Positions 1 to 7,434 of a stretch of DNA of 13,960 nt are shown here, piece after piece. Every line of letters starts with the position of its first letter. Within the stretch, counting starts at the first letter, position 1. Both the position numbers and the translations under genes were made by a program. The notes beneath the pieces were generated by a model, which was not told where the DNA came from, did no database searches, and saw only the letters and a program-made list of their open reading frames with translations. Origin of the DNA: Candidatus Thalassarchaeaceae archaeon (lineage in GTDB: Archaea; Thermoplasmatota; Poseidoniia; Poseidoniales; Thalassarchaeaceae); NCBI GenBank assembly GCA_030747885.1, contig JASLJW010000173.1, forward strand, positions 1 to 13,960. Direction: 5' to 3'.

Positions 1-148
1 CCGAAATATGTTCCACATACCAATGTCGACCTGCTAAACCTCCACCTCCACCCGCTTGAACTACTGGGGGGAATGCGAATATACCGATTGAAGATAGAAG
101 AAGAATGGCCCGAAACCAAAACGATTTGCCTCGAGAAAGGAGCCGCAT
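1..148 (-). CDS. Secreted protein with N-terminal signal peptide, partial (C-terminus beyond window)
   Basis: Only the first 49 codons are present; the frame runs open off the left edge. The product starts MRLLSRGKSFWF and has a basic n-region (R2, R6, K8). A hydrophobic core follows at about residues 10-26. A likely signal peptidase site lies near residue 32, where V-V-Q-A is followed by five glycines. The mature protein would begin Gly-rich and then read L-A-G-R-H-W-Y-V-E-H. I do not recognise the family from this fragment. It is probably exported by Sec and either released or membrane-anchored further on. It lies 57 bases after the yhbY-like gene in the same direction. It has its own TATA-like element, so it may be transcribed separately. 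Many archaea are recalled to carry ribosomal protein S19e after the RNase P/YhbY pair; this gene is clearly not that. Confidence 0.6.
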   Translation of the reverse strand, partial: MRLLSRGKSFWFRAILLLSSIGIFAFPPVVQAGGGGGLAGRHWYVEHIS

Positions 149-170
149 AACTGAGGGTCACATTTGACGA

Positions 171-178
171 TTCAAATA
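171..178 (-). promoter_or_regulatory. Candidate TATA box for a leaderless transcript of the secreted-protein gene
   Basis: On the minus strand the element reads TATTTGAA and occupies -30 to -23 relative to the A of the ATG at 148. Archaeal TATA boxes are centred about 26 bases before the transcription start, so initiation would fall at or next to the start codon. No Shine-Dalgarno sequence lies directly before this ATG, which fits. The match to the archaeal consensus is loose, so this is an inference from position. Confidence 0.35.
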
Positions 179-205
179 CTCATCCATCAACTCAGACAAT
201 CGACA

Positions 206-475
206 TTACGATTTGCGCCATAAAACTGCCACATTTCCTCTCGAAAATACCAATGTACTGGTGGTTTGTTCTTCAAGCATAGAGAAAATTTCTGCCCGTT
301 GTTCAGAATCAATTGCAAACCCCCTATTCAAACGAATCTTGACTAGGGAGCGTGCTGATAATTGAATTCTAATTTCTTCAATTATTGATTCTGTGAGTCC
401 ATTCCTCCCAAGTCGCACTGTAGCTTTCAAACTAGGATCTTTAGAGGCAGTAATTATCCATTCAGGAATTCTCAA
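206..475 (-). CDS. YhbY/CRM-domain RNA-binding protein
   Basis: An 89-residue protein about the size of a single CRM (YhbY) domain. The diagnostic region is residues 20-50. There K-A-T-V-R-L-G-R-N-G-L-T matches the family's conserved G-x-x-G loop, followed by the E-x-I-x-x-x-L helix and a basic L-V-K-I-R-L strand. The C-terminal strand G-N-V-A-V-L-W-R also fits the fold. Family members bind structured RNA; bacterial YhbY associates with pre-50S particles, and plant CRM proteins act in intron splicing. The archaeal role is uncharacterised but presumably ribosome or RNA maturation. The start is TTG at 475, sharing four bases (TTGA) with the stop of the RNase P gene upstream. A G-rich purine run lies a few bases before it. 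No better in-frame ATG exists near the N-terminus. The overlap suggests translational coupling with the RNase P protein. Confidence 0.85.
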   Translation of the reverse strand: MRIPEWIITASKDPSLKATVRLGRNGLTESIIEEIRIQLSARSLVKIRLNRGFAIDSEQRAEIFSMLEEQTTSTLVFSRGNVAVLWRKS

Positions 476-792
476 TTCCCCACCCCCGAAAATAATGGAC
501 GCCGTTTTGTCCTTTTACAAGATAAGCAAGTTGTGATTCGAACTTTTTCACGAACCCTAACTTGAGCAGTATCACCGGGAATAAGTAATTTTTTGCAACC
601 TCTACAAATCCAGTTTTTAAGATGATTAGGAATTGGTCGATTGTGCCTAGTGCATGTTCTAAACAAGTCTCTTGCTGCAGAGTTTCTAATGTCATTATCT
701 ACTTGAATATCCACTAATATTGACGACAGATGCGATATTGCTTCATCAGCCCTTTGGACCCTGAGACTTCGGTTTCGACTTCTCCGTTTCAT
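472..792 (-). CDS. rnp4: Ribonuclease P protein component 4 (Rpp21/Rpr2 family)
   Basis: A 106-residue basic protein matching the archaeal RNase P protein related to eukaryotic Rpp21/Rpr2. RNase P removes 5' leaders from pre-tRNAs; Rpp21 pairs with Rpp29 on the specificity side of the RNA. The N-terminal half is helical and Arg-rich. The C-terminal half carries a zinc ribbon made by C63-x-x-C66 (W-I-C-R-G-C-K) and C89-x-x-C92 (T-T-C-L-S-C-K-R). Between them is the family's L-x-P-G-x-x-x-x-V-R-V segment, and R/K residues close the chain. The length is typical for the family. It starts at an ATG 17 bases after the adk stop and overlaps the yhbY-like gene by four bases. RNase P protein and YhbY genes side by side is, as I recall, a common archaeal arrangement, which supports both calls. 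Confidence 0.9.
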   Translation of the reverse strand: MKRRSRNRSLRVQRADEAISHLSSILVDIQVDNDIRNSAARDLFRTCTRHNRPIPNHLKNWICRGCKKLLIPGDTAQVRVREKVRITTCLSCKRTKRRPLFSGVGN

Positions 793-809
793 GAAAACAC
801 CCTGAATCT

Positions 810-1448
810 CTATTCGACGAGGAGTTTTGCAATTGAAGCAGCAACAACATCTATTCCGTGATTTCCATCAATTCGAAGAAGTAATCCTCGTTCTTCATAC
901 CATGATTCTAGTGGAGATGTCTGTGAATGATATGCCGATAAACGCGACCTTACTGTCGCTTCTGAATCATCAGATCGGCGCTTGAATTCACTCTTTCCAC
1001 ATGAATCACAAACTGATTCTACCTTGCATGGACGGAAAGTATCGTGGTAAACTTCCCCACAAGACCCGCACGTAAATCTACCACATATTCGTTCAATTAT
1101 GGAATCATCATTTACATGAATTGCAATCACCATAGAAACTGGTGCAATTTTCTCTAGTGCTTCTGCTTGAGGAATTGTTCTCGGAAATCCATCAAAAAGA
1201 AGACCACCCTCTGCATCAGGTTGATTGATCCTCTCTTGAATTAAGCCAATTATTACCTCATCAGGAACCAAACCTCCTGATTCCATATGCCCCTTTGCAA
1301 CCCTCCCCAAATCGGTTCCTTCTTCTACAGCGGCACGTAGCATATCTCCAGTTGAAACCTGGGGTTTTCCTGTAGCTTGAACAATACGTCCTGCCTGAGT
1401 TCCTTTGCCTGCACCGGCCGGCACAAACAGCACAATACTCGAATCCAT
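810..1448 (-). CDS. adk: Adenylate kinase, bacterial-like long form with zinc-binding LID
   Basis: A 212-residue enzyme that interconverts ATP + AMP and 2 ADP in the cytoplasm. The order of motifs is standard: P-loop at residues 9-17 (V-P-A-G-A-G-K-G-T), AMP-binding S-T-G-D-M-L-R at 32-38, F-D-G-F-P-R-T at 85-91, then a LID with C127-x-x-C130 and C147-x-x-C150 for structural zinc, and R-R-S-D-D after it. Length and LID make it the bacterial/haloarchaeal type, not the short archaeal AdkA. The first P-loop glycine is replaced by valine (codon GTG where GGN is expected); the catalytic lysine K15 and both later glycines are intact. The ATG is preceded by AGGTG four bases upstream. It follows the protease gene by 39 bases and precedes the RNase P gene by 17, consistent with co-transcription. 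Confidence 0.95.
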   Translation of the reverse strand: MDSSIVLFVPAGAGKGTQAGRIVQATGKPQVSTGDMLRAAVEEGTDLGRVAKGHMESGGLVPDEVIIGLIQERINQPDAEGGLLFDGFPRTIPQAEALEKIAPVSMVIAIHVNDDSIIERICGRFTCGSCGEVYHDTFRPCKVESVCDSCGKSEFKRRSDDSEATVRSRLSAYHSQTSPLESWYEERGLLLRIDGNHGIDVVAASIAKLLVE

Positions 1449-1487
1449 ACCACACCTGAACAGGGCCTTAGGGATAAGTCGAACGGA

Positions 1488-4400
1488 TTATTCAGATGGG
1501 GGGTAACCCGGAGGAAGACCTGGTGGAAGATCGGGAGGGGGGCTTGCAGGTGTCTGTTCAGTGTACCCCGGAGGGAGGCCGGATGGCGTAGGAGGCGGTA
1601 GAGGGGCTAGCCCACTATTCAGGGCGGCATTAATCTCATCTTGAGAAACCCCTCCACTAACCAACGAGGTCGCTTCGACCCCTGTGTCGATGGCCGCCTT
1701 AAACCTAGTATTGTAATCGCCATCATTCAACGAGGACCCTGCTGGAATCAATCGTTCGCCATCTGATAGTGAAGATATACCTCGATTTCTAATCACAAAC
1801 AAACCAACCAGAATTCCCCCAAAAATCAGCATGACTAAGATTCCTGCTGCCCATGTGGGGACTCCTGCCGATTCAAGGAGCCCTATGGCCCCTCCACCGG
1901 ATGTAGATACAGCAGCAGTAGCCTCAAAGCCACCTGTCTGGGATTCAACTCCATCTACAGTAGTTATCACATTGAAATTCTGAACTCCTGATGAAGCATC
2001 ATCTGAAGGTGATAAGGTTAGAATTAGATCAACCTCCTCCCCCGGCAATAGATTTGATACGGCTACCTGGTCAAAATCATAGGTCCAACCCTCAGGAGCA
2101 ATTAAATCGATAGAAACCGATAATGGGAGGTTTCCTCCATTTGCCAAATTCATGACCAACTCAGTAGGCGTATTCCGAGGGAGATCATTGAATCGATTGT
2201 CATCAAAAGTTACTACTGGAACTGCTAATGAAGACACACTCACTCCCAAAAGAACAGATTGAGTCAAATCAAGAGATTCTGAATTCAACCCTCCTCTAAC
2301 AAGTATGCCCACCTCTGTAGCAGACATTCCAGCATCAAGACCTAATGGGACCGACAGTCCCATCTTGACTGTCCTTTCTTCACTCATCATCAAAGTATAA
2401 GGTGAAAGAGATAAGAAACCGATAGACCACCCCTCTGGGAGTGAGGGGAATGTCCAATTTAGAACAATGGGCACGTTCCCAGTATTTCGAATAGTGACGT
2501 TGAATGTAGATGTGGAACCTGGGCTAACATCTACCAAACCAGATTCAGGGCCTTCAAGTACAAAATCGGTTCTTTGTTCAACAATGAATTGAGTTTGATT
2601 GACTGTTGGAATAGAACCTTCGAGTGATGTCCTGATTGTAACAACATTCACATCGAAATTATCCGCATTAGCTGAGACAGACATCTGAACTTGTAGTGTA
2701 GAAATAATTCCTGGCTGAAGATTCATTGAATATGGGTTCGATACCTGTATTCCACCTACATACAACCAAACAGGCCACGAAACCAATCCTGTGCTTAATG
2801 TAACATCAACATCGAATGCAGTGTTGCCAATATTCTCAATCTCTATAGTAGTATTAACAATTTCATCATTCAATACTGCACGTTGAATAGCCAAACCAGA
2901 CGGACCAATTGGAGCCCCATCATCTTCGTAAATATCTACAGAATATGCTTTGCTCTCCAGAACTCCAATTGTTGAAACTTCTGTAGAAGTGATTGAAGAA
3001 TCAATCGTTGATGAAATAGTGCAGGTAACTGATGACGAAGAACCTGCAGCTGGAACCCCCATAAATGCCTGAGGAATAATTACACGTACAGACAATCCAA
3101 TGAATTGAAGGCGGTTAAGTGGATCTAATTCAATAGACGAGGTATTTCCATTACCCAATTCAATTGGCCAACGCAAATCATTCTCACAATCCACAGTGTA
3201 GATTGTGGGGCCATTTCCTGAATTGCGTACTGTAATTGTGTAGCCTACCGTTTCACCAGGTTTGCCAGCTATTCCTTGATCGCCTGCAATAACTGTGTCA
3301 AGACCTTCTACACGCTCAACATCAATTGTCAACCTAATCGTGTAAGATACCAGCGGAGCATTACGATCATACATAGTCAAATCAACTATATGGGTCCCAG
3401 GCAAAGCGAAAATCGCCCCATACGGATGATCGAAATCAGCATCTTCATTCTCTAAATTCAATGAAATTGTTCGAGTTGAACCTGTTGCTCCCCCTTCAGC
3501 AAGTGTCCACGGCCCAGATTCTGAAAGTGTCCTAGACCATTCATCTGCTGGTGCATCGAGAATCCCATCTTCGCGCACAAATTGGACTGGAGTGACAATC
3601 ATTCCTGCTTCAATTGTTGCTGTCCCCTCATTCATAATATCAAGATCAAAATTAACTGATTTGGTAGTACTAGGGTCAATTAATCGATAACTGGCTTCGG
3701 ATAATTCTTGAGGGGAAGTAGGAAGATTTCCATTCTCCATATGAGGCATTATTCGAACTCCAATAGCTGTGACGTTTACATCGTAAGTGATTTGATTGTT
3801 GTCTGTCCCATTGACTTCATCATTCAACTCTGGAACTTGCGAAGTGGAATCAAGAGTTAATCTAAGAGTGTGTACGCCGGTTGTAGAGAAAGTATGCTGA
3901 GTCGTAATCGAATCCGCAGAGCCCCCTTGAATTGAACCACGACTACTTTGAAGAATAACCGTCGGAGGATTAGTGGAAATATCCTCAACTAAAATATCAT
4001 ATCCAGACGCTGGCCCAGGAGCCTGATTAAGCCATGAGGCACGTACTACGACTGCGTCGCCCTCTAGTGGGTTGTCTGCCGATACCCAAAGTGAACCTGA
4101 AAATACGGCTAAATCAGCAATTATATTCTCAGTGCCGATTGAAGTGGCAACCATAGCAAAGTCTTGGGAACTACCTGATGTATGTTGTACTCGAATCTCC
4201 CAAGTTCCAGATAAACTAGGAGTAGGAGGCAATTTTACCCGTTCTACATTGTTTAAATCATCACTGACGCCTCCAGATGTACTGTATCCGTTAGAGAAAA
4301 CATTGCCTTTGTATGTGGAACCATCAGGAGCTATTACTGTCAAATCAAGATCATTTACCAATCTCTTAGATGATTGTGAAGCACTAGATGAACCGGCAGT

Positions 4401-6245
4401 ATCAGTCCATGCTATTGTAATATCTACGCCATGAGATGCGTCCCAATCATATGTATAAACATATGAATACCCTGGCTGTAATGTTTGATTCCAATCCATG
4501 AATGTATTCAGAGGAATAATCCCATCCTTGGGGTAGAGGGATTGTTCTAGGTCGACTTGGCCCCAACCTTCGTCCATGTTTGGAATATCCTTGGCACCTA
4601 TGTCCTTAGCACCATTAACCAATAAGGCCTTCAATAAATCTGAACGTGGAGTAGAAATTCCAAACTCATCCGTCAAGAATTGCCGAGCAAGAAGTGCATT
4701 TCCAGCCGCTACTGGAGTCGCCATTGAAGTTCCATCCATTTGTTGATACAAGGGTGTAGAACCATCTGTATGTCGAGCAGAAGAACACGATGACCCCATG
4801 GGATACTGCGCTTCCTGTGCTCTAGCAGAACAAATCTGCACACCTGGAGAAACCAAGTCTGGTTTAATTCGACCATCTGATGTAGGGCCAATTGACGAAA
4901 AAGTAGGGACCTGCCCTGCAGCAGCAGTTCCTGGTCTACCACTAGTTGACGCACCAATAGTTAGAATATTCTTTGCAGTAGAAGGTGGGCTGATTGTTCC
5001 AGACCCCGAACCGCCCTCATTTCCAGCAGCGAAGAGGACTAGGAAGTCGCCATATTGATCTGCGAATGAATCGGCTGAACGTGAATCTGAATTGTACTGA
5101 CCACCAAGATTCTCTGAACCCCAGGAGTTAGTCTGCATCCTTGCATTCTGCTGCCATGAATGTCTAAACATATCAAACAAGGAACCATACCTTGCCATTT
5201 GTCCAGTCTGGTCATATTCTAATTGATAGAAATGGAATGTTGAGTCTGGAGCCATCCCTCGAGCATTACTATCTCCTGAACCATCGCCTAACAATGATGC
5301 AGTGACATGTGTTCCATGCCCGCTATGCATGTCTGCTGCAGAATTATCTGGCCCATATTGATTGTATACTGCACGTATTCGTCCATTGAAATCACCATGA
5401 TCTTGATCCAAGCCACTATCTGAGACGGCAACAACTTGCCCTTGCCCCGTGAGTGAAGGATTTGTTGAAATTACGTCATCAATGTTGGTGACTGATCTCG
5501 CATATACATTCTCTAATACTAAGTGGGGTGATGGTTCGATAAACAAAACATCTCCTGAAAAAGAAATCTCAATCAACGCTGTCGAAGGGATTTTCTCGAC
5601 TTGGCAAAGCCAGGGGTCACAACGAACAAAATCTGCTCCCAATGAAAAAAGTGATGATTCTAGTATCATCAATTCAGAATCATCAAGGTCAGGCGCAGGG
5701 ACGATATTGACGTCAACGATACCAGTTGTAGGTAGATTAGGAGAGATTCTCCAACCTGGATGTTGACTCCCAAACCAACGAATCCCTTCATTGGATGCAA
5801 TAGATGAAATTGCAGCATCGAGCTGAGAGGGTTCGGTTGGAAGTCGAATCAATAACGCATCATCTGGAATTACATCCAAGATAGTAAAATCGTGGATTCC
5901 TAACCACTCTTCCAAATCAGTTCTATCGGCATCAACATCCTGAACGATCAACATTCCTGTTCTAATTACATCAAGATCATCGTGTAAAGGACTAGGGAGT
6001 AAGGGGGTACTCAACAATGGATCAAAAGCCCCAGACACAGGGTGTAGTAAGCCACTGGTGGAACGGAGGGAGCTAGATTCTAGGAAAGGGGTGGCCCCAA
6101 TTACCCAATAATCTGTAGCTTGATCAGATGTCCAAAACTGATTGTCATCAGACATTTCTAGATTTTCAGAATGGCCCAATGGAAGCAATGGAATAAGCAG
6201 AAGAAAAACAAGGAAAAGACTCCATCTGCGAACTTGCATAAGCAT
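1488..6245 (-). CDS. Giant membrane-anchored subtilisin-family (S8, Kp43-like) surface protease
   Basis: About 1585 residues. A signal peptide (MLMQVRRW, then a Leu/Phe-rich core to about 22) is followed by a propeptide-like region (30-240). The S8 catalytic domain spans about 260-575, with Asp276 (V-S-D-S-G), His310 (G-H-G-T-H-V), oxyanion Asn409 (A-A-G-N-E-G) and Ser507 (D-G-T-S-M-A-T-P). A beta-barrel with N-D-L-D-L-T-V-I-A-P-D-G follows at 595-705, as in Kp43-type subtilases. Next come a CARDB module (707-828) and at least four more beta-sandwich modules of COG1470/NEW3 flavour up to about 1440, with several N-x-S/T sequons. One membrane helix (1465-1485) and a 97-residue cytoplasmic tail end the protein; the tail is Pro-rich and contains two L-P-P-G-Y copies. 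The catalytic head therefore faces outward, probably degrading proteins at the cell surface. An in-frame GTG at 6299 overlaps the gap stop, but it would place 18 extra residues before the signal peptide, and a strong ribosome site favours 6245. Confidence 0.9.
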   Translation of the reverse strand: MLMQVRRWSLFLVFLLLIPLLPLGHSENLEMSDDNQFWTSDQATDYWVIGATPFLESSSLRSTSGLLHPVSGAFDPLLSTPLLPSPLHDDLDVIRTGMLIVQDVDADRTDLEEWLGIHDFTILDVIPDDALLIRLPTEPSQLDAAISSIASNEGIRWFGSQHPGWRISPNLPTTGIVDVNIVPAPDLDDSELMILESSLFSLGADFVRCDPWLCQVEKIPSTALIEISFSGDVLFIEPSPHLVLENVYARSVTNIDDVISTNPSLTGQGQVVAVSDSGLDQDHGDFNGRIRAVYNQYGPDNSAADMHSGHGTHVTASLLGDGSGDSNARGMAPDSTFHFYQLEYDQTGQMARYGSLFDMFRHSWQQNARMQTNSWGSENLGGQYNSDSRSADSFADQYGDFLVLFAAGNEGGSGSGTISPPSTAKNILTIGASTSGRPGTAAAGQVPTFSSIGPTSDGRIKPDLVSPGVQICSARAQEAQYPMGSSCSSARHTDGSTPLYQQMDGTSMATPVAAGNALLARQFLTDEFGISTPRSDLLKALLVNGAKDIGAKDIPNMDEGWGQVDLEQSLYPKDGIIPLNTFMDWNQTLQPGYSYVYTYDWDASHGVDITIAWTDTAGSSSASQSSKRLVNDLDLTVIAPDGSTYKGNVFSNGYSTSGGVSDDLNNVERVKLPPTPSLSGTWEIRVQHTSGSSQDFAMVATSIGTENIIADLAVFSGSLWVSADNPLEGDAVVVRASWLNQAPGPASGYDILVEDISTNPPTVILQSSRGSIQGGSADSITTQHTFSTTGVHTLRLTLDSTSQVPELNDEVNGTDNNQITYDVNVTAIGVRIMPHMENGNLPTSPQELSEASYRLIDPSTTKSVNFDLDIMNEGTATIEAGMIVTPVQFVREDGILDAPADEWSRTLSESGPWTLAEGGATGSTRTISLNLENEDADFDHPYGAIFALPGTHIVDLTMYDRNAPLVSYTIRLTIDVERVEGLDTVIAGDQGIAGKPGETVGYTITVRNSGNGPTIYTVDCENDLRWPIELGNGNTSSIELDPLNRLQFIGLSVRVIIPQAFMGVPAAGSSSSVTCTISSTIDSSITSTEVSTIGVLESKAYSVDIYEDDGAPIGPSGLAIQRAVLNDEIVNTTIEIENIGNTAFDVDVTLSTGLVSWPVWLYVGGIQVSNPYSMNLQPGIISTLQVQMSVSANADNFDVNVVTIRTSLEGSIPTVNQTQFIVEQRTDFVLEGPESGLVDVSPGSTSTFNVTIRNTGNVPIVLNWTFPSLPEGWSIGFLSLSPYTLMMSEERTVKMGLSVPLGLDAGMSATEVGILVRGGLNSESLDLTQSVLLGVSVSSLAVPVVTFDDNRFNDLPRNTPTELVMNLANGGNLPLSVSIDLIAPEGWTYDFDQVAVSNLLPGEEVDLILTLSPSDDASSGVQNFNVITTVDGVESQTGGFEATAAVSTSGGGAIGLLESAGVPTWAAGILVMLIFGGILVGLFVIRNRGISSLSDGERLIPAGSSLNDGDYNTRFKAAIDTGVEATSLVSGGVSQDEINAALNSGLAPLPPPTPSGLPPGYTEQTPASPPPDLPPGLPPGYPPSE

Positions 6246-6255
6246 CGATACAATG

Positions 6256-6263
6256 CCCTCCCT
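6256..6263 (-). promoter_or_regulatory. Ribosome binding site deciding the protease start
   Basis: On the minus strand AGGGAGGG lies 10 bases before the ATG at 6245 and 16 before the next in-frame ATG at 6239. It is the best Shine-Dalgarno match in the region. It supports starting at 6245, which gives a normal-length signal peptide, over the GTG at 6299 or the ATG at 6269. It lies inside the longer open frame, so the longer forms are not strictly excluded. Confidence 0.6.
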
Positions 6264-6295
6264 TTTCATGGTTGCATGAAAATGTGCTAAATTCT

Positions 6296-7333
6296 TCACA
6301 GACCGTAGTAAGATGAGATTGCAGCGTCAGTCTTGGCAACACTTGCTTTCCAATCCTCTTCTGTGCCCATCAATGCACGTATACAATCAACATTCTCTGG
6401 AATTACATCACTCTCTTGATGAATGGCTTGGAAATAATACAATCGATCTCCTTGAAGACTAATTCCATCTTCCCAAACAAAGATTTCGTGTAAGTCCCCC
6501 CATTTTCTTCCAATATCTCGTGCCATTTCCATAACCTCTGCAGTTGTGGTGATTCTATTGTTAACTCCATTCATCACTATTACTCGTGGAGTCTCCTTCC
6601 ACATCTGAATAATCGATTCAGTTGAAAGCCCATGTCCGGAAGGCAGATCTGCAACAATAGCATGTACATGCATAATTGTTGTCGGGACTGCTACAGCTAA
6701 CGAATTAATTTCAATCTCAGGCTTAACAGTCATCACATCAGGTCCATGATGACTAGGCACCTTTAGTACTGGAGCAATGGCATTTATTGGGCCCTTCTTA
6801 GAATCTCCGGGATCTGCTGCACGACGAATCATTGTGCATTCAACTTTCAAAGACCCACAATAATCGAACAGAGGAACTAGGGTGCGAGAAAGACCGGTCG
6901 TATTGCACGAAACTACACGGGTCCCGTCTACACCGATATTGTCAGAATGATTAGCACTAGAGGTGTAAGACTGTCCGGTTAGAGCATGCTTTTCACCCCC
7001 TTGAAAAATATACTTAATTCCTGCTCTCTTGTATTTCTCCAGATTTTCAGCCCCCAACTTACCGGGTGAACAATCTACTACCACATCTGCAACTGAAAGT
7101 AAATCCGACAAACCCCCAGAACAAGAATATCCTGCATCAGCAAAGGCTGAAATCTTTGAAGAATCATCGAATGTGCAGTATAGAGGGAATCCTTTCTTGA
7201 CTGCTAAATCACAACCAAATGAAGGACCAGTCTTGGTTACACCAACTATTTCCATATCCGTTTGTGCATCCACTGCATCAGCTACTCTCTTGCCTATTGT
7301 TCCAAATCCATTAATGGCCACCTTGATGGTCAT
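6296..7333 (-). CDS. gap: Type II glyceraldehyde-3-phosphate dehydrogenase (archaeal)
   Basis: A 345-residue phosphorylating GAPDH of the archaeal class, interconverting glyceraldehyde-3-phosphate and 1,3-bisphosphoglycerate with NAD(P). In marine heterotrophic archaea it serves glycolysis or gluconeogenesis in the cytoplasm. The N-terminal Rossmann motif reads V-A-I-N-G-F-G-T-I-G-K-R-V, followed by the family-typical G-V-T-K-T-G-P. The catalytic cysteine is C143 in S-C-N-T-T-G-L-S-R, with H-V-H-A-I-V-A-D further on. The length matches type II enzymes. The frame extends 12 codons further upstream to an ATG at 7369. The start at 7333 is better: it gives the conserved N-terminus M-T-I-K-V-A-I-N-G and has AGGAG 8 bases before it. 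It is the first gene of the minus-strand run and is divergent from the glutamate-synthase-like gene. Confidence 0.95.
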   Translation of the reverse strand: MTIKVAINGFGTIGKRVADAVDAQTDMEIVGVTKTGPSFGCDLAVKKGFPLYCTFDDSSKISAFADAGYSCSGGLSDLLSVADVVVDCSPGKLGAENLEKYKRAGIKYIFQGGEKHALTGQSYTSSANHSDNIGVDGTRVVSCNTTGLSRTLVPLFDYCGSLKVECTMIRRAADPGDSKKGPINAIAPVLKVPSHHGPDVMTVKPEIEINSLAVAVPTTIMHVHAIVADLPSGHGLSTESIIQMWKETPRVIVMNGVNNRITTTAEVMEMARDIGRKWGDLHEIFVWEDGISLQGDRLYYFQAIHQESDVIPENVDCIRALMGTEEDWKASVAKTDAAISSYYGL

Positions 7334-7434
7334 GCGCCCCTCTCCTGATGGTGCTCCTCCGCGGGCCATCTATCAACCATTCCGAGAGGATTCCAAGCGA
7401 AGGGGTCAAGGACGGTCTCGTCCGAGCACCCCCA
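7334..7434. promoter_or_regulatory. Divergent intergenic region between gap and the glutamate-synthase-like gene
   Basis: This roughly 100-base stretch separates two genes running apart and must hold the gap promoter, and probably the promoter of the rightward gene. It is not AT-rich. I find no convincing TATA box on either strand; the nearest minus-strand candidate is TTGATAG at about 7371-7377. Both flanking frames stay open into the region and would overlap if their longest forms were used, which is why the shorter starts are preferred. Confidence 0.4.
7342..7346 (-). promoter_or_regulatory. Ribosome binding site of gap
   Basis: AGGAG on the minus strand, 8 bases before the ATG at 7333, is a near-ideal Shine-Dalgarno site. 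It fixes the GAPDH start at the conserved N-terminus and implies a leadered gap transcript. Confidence 0.6.

Noticed and set aside
1449..1487. TATA-like CTTATCC before adk
   Set aside because: The match is poor, and adk has an AGGTG site and lies close behind the protease gene, so read-through is simpler.
4072..4434. Open frame on the plus strand inside the protease gene
   Set aside because: It lies entirely opposite a well-supported 4.7 kb coding region, has no recognisable domain and no upstream signals. It is a shadow frame.
6246..6299. GTG start for the protease overlapping the gap stop (GTGA)
   Set aside because: The overlap is attractive for coupling, but it would add 18 mostly polar residues before the signal peptide, while a strong AGGGAGGG precedes the ATG at 6245. 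Kept only as an alternative.
7334..7369. Upstream ATG of gap at 7369
   Set aside because: The extra residues M-A-R-G-G-A-P are not part of the family N-terminus, and AGGAG marks the downstream ATG.
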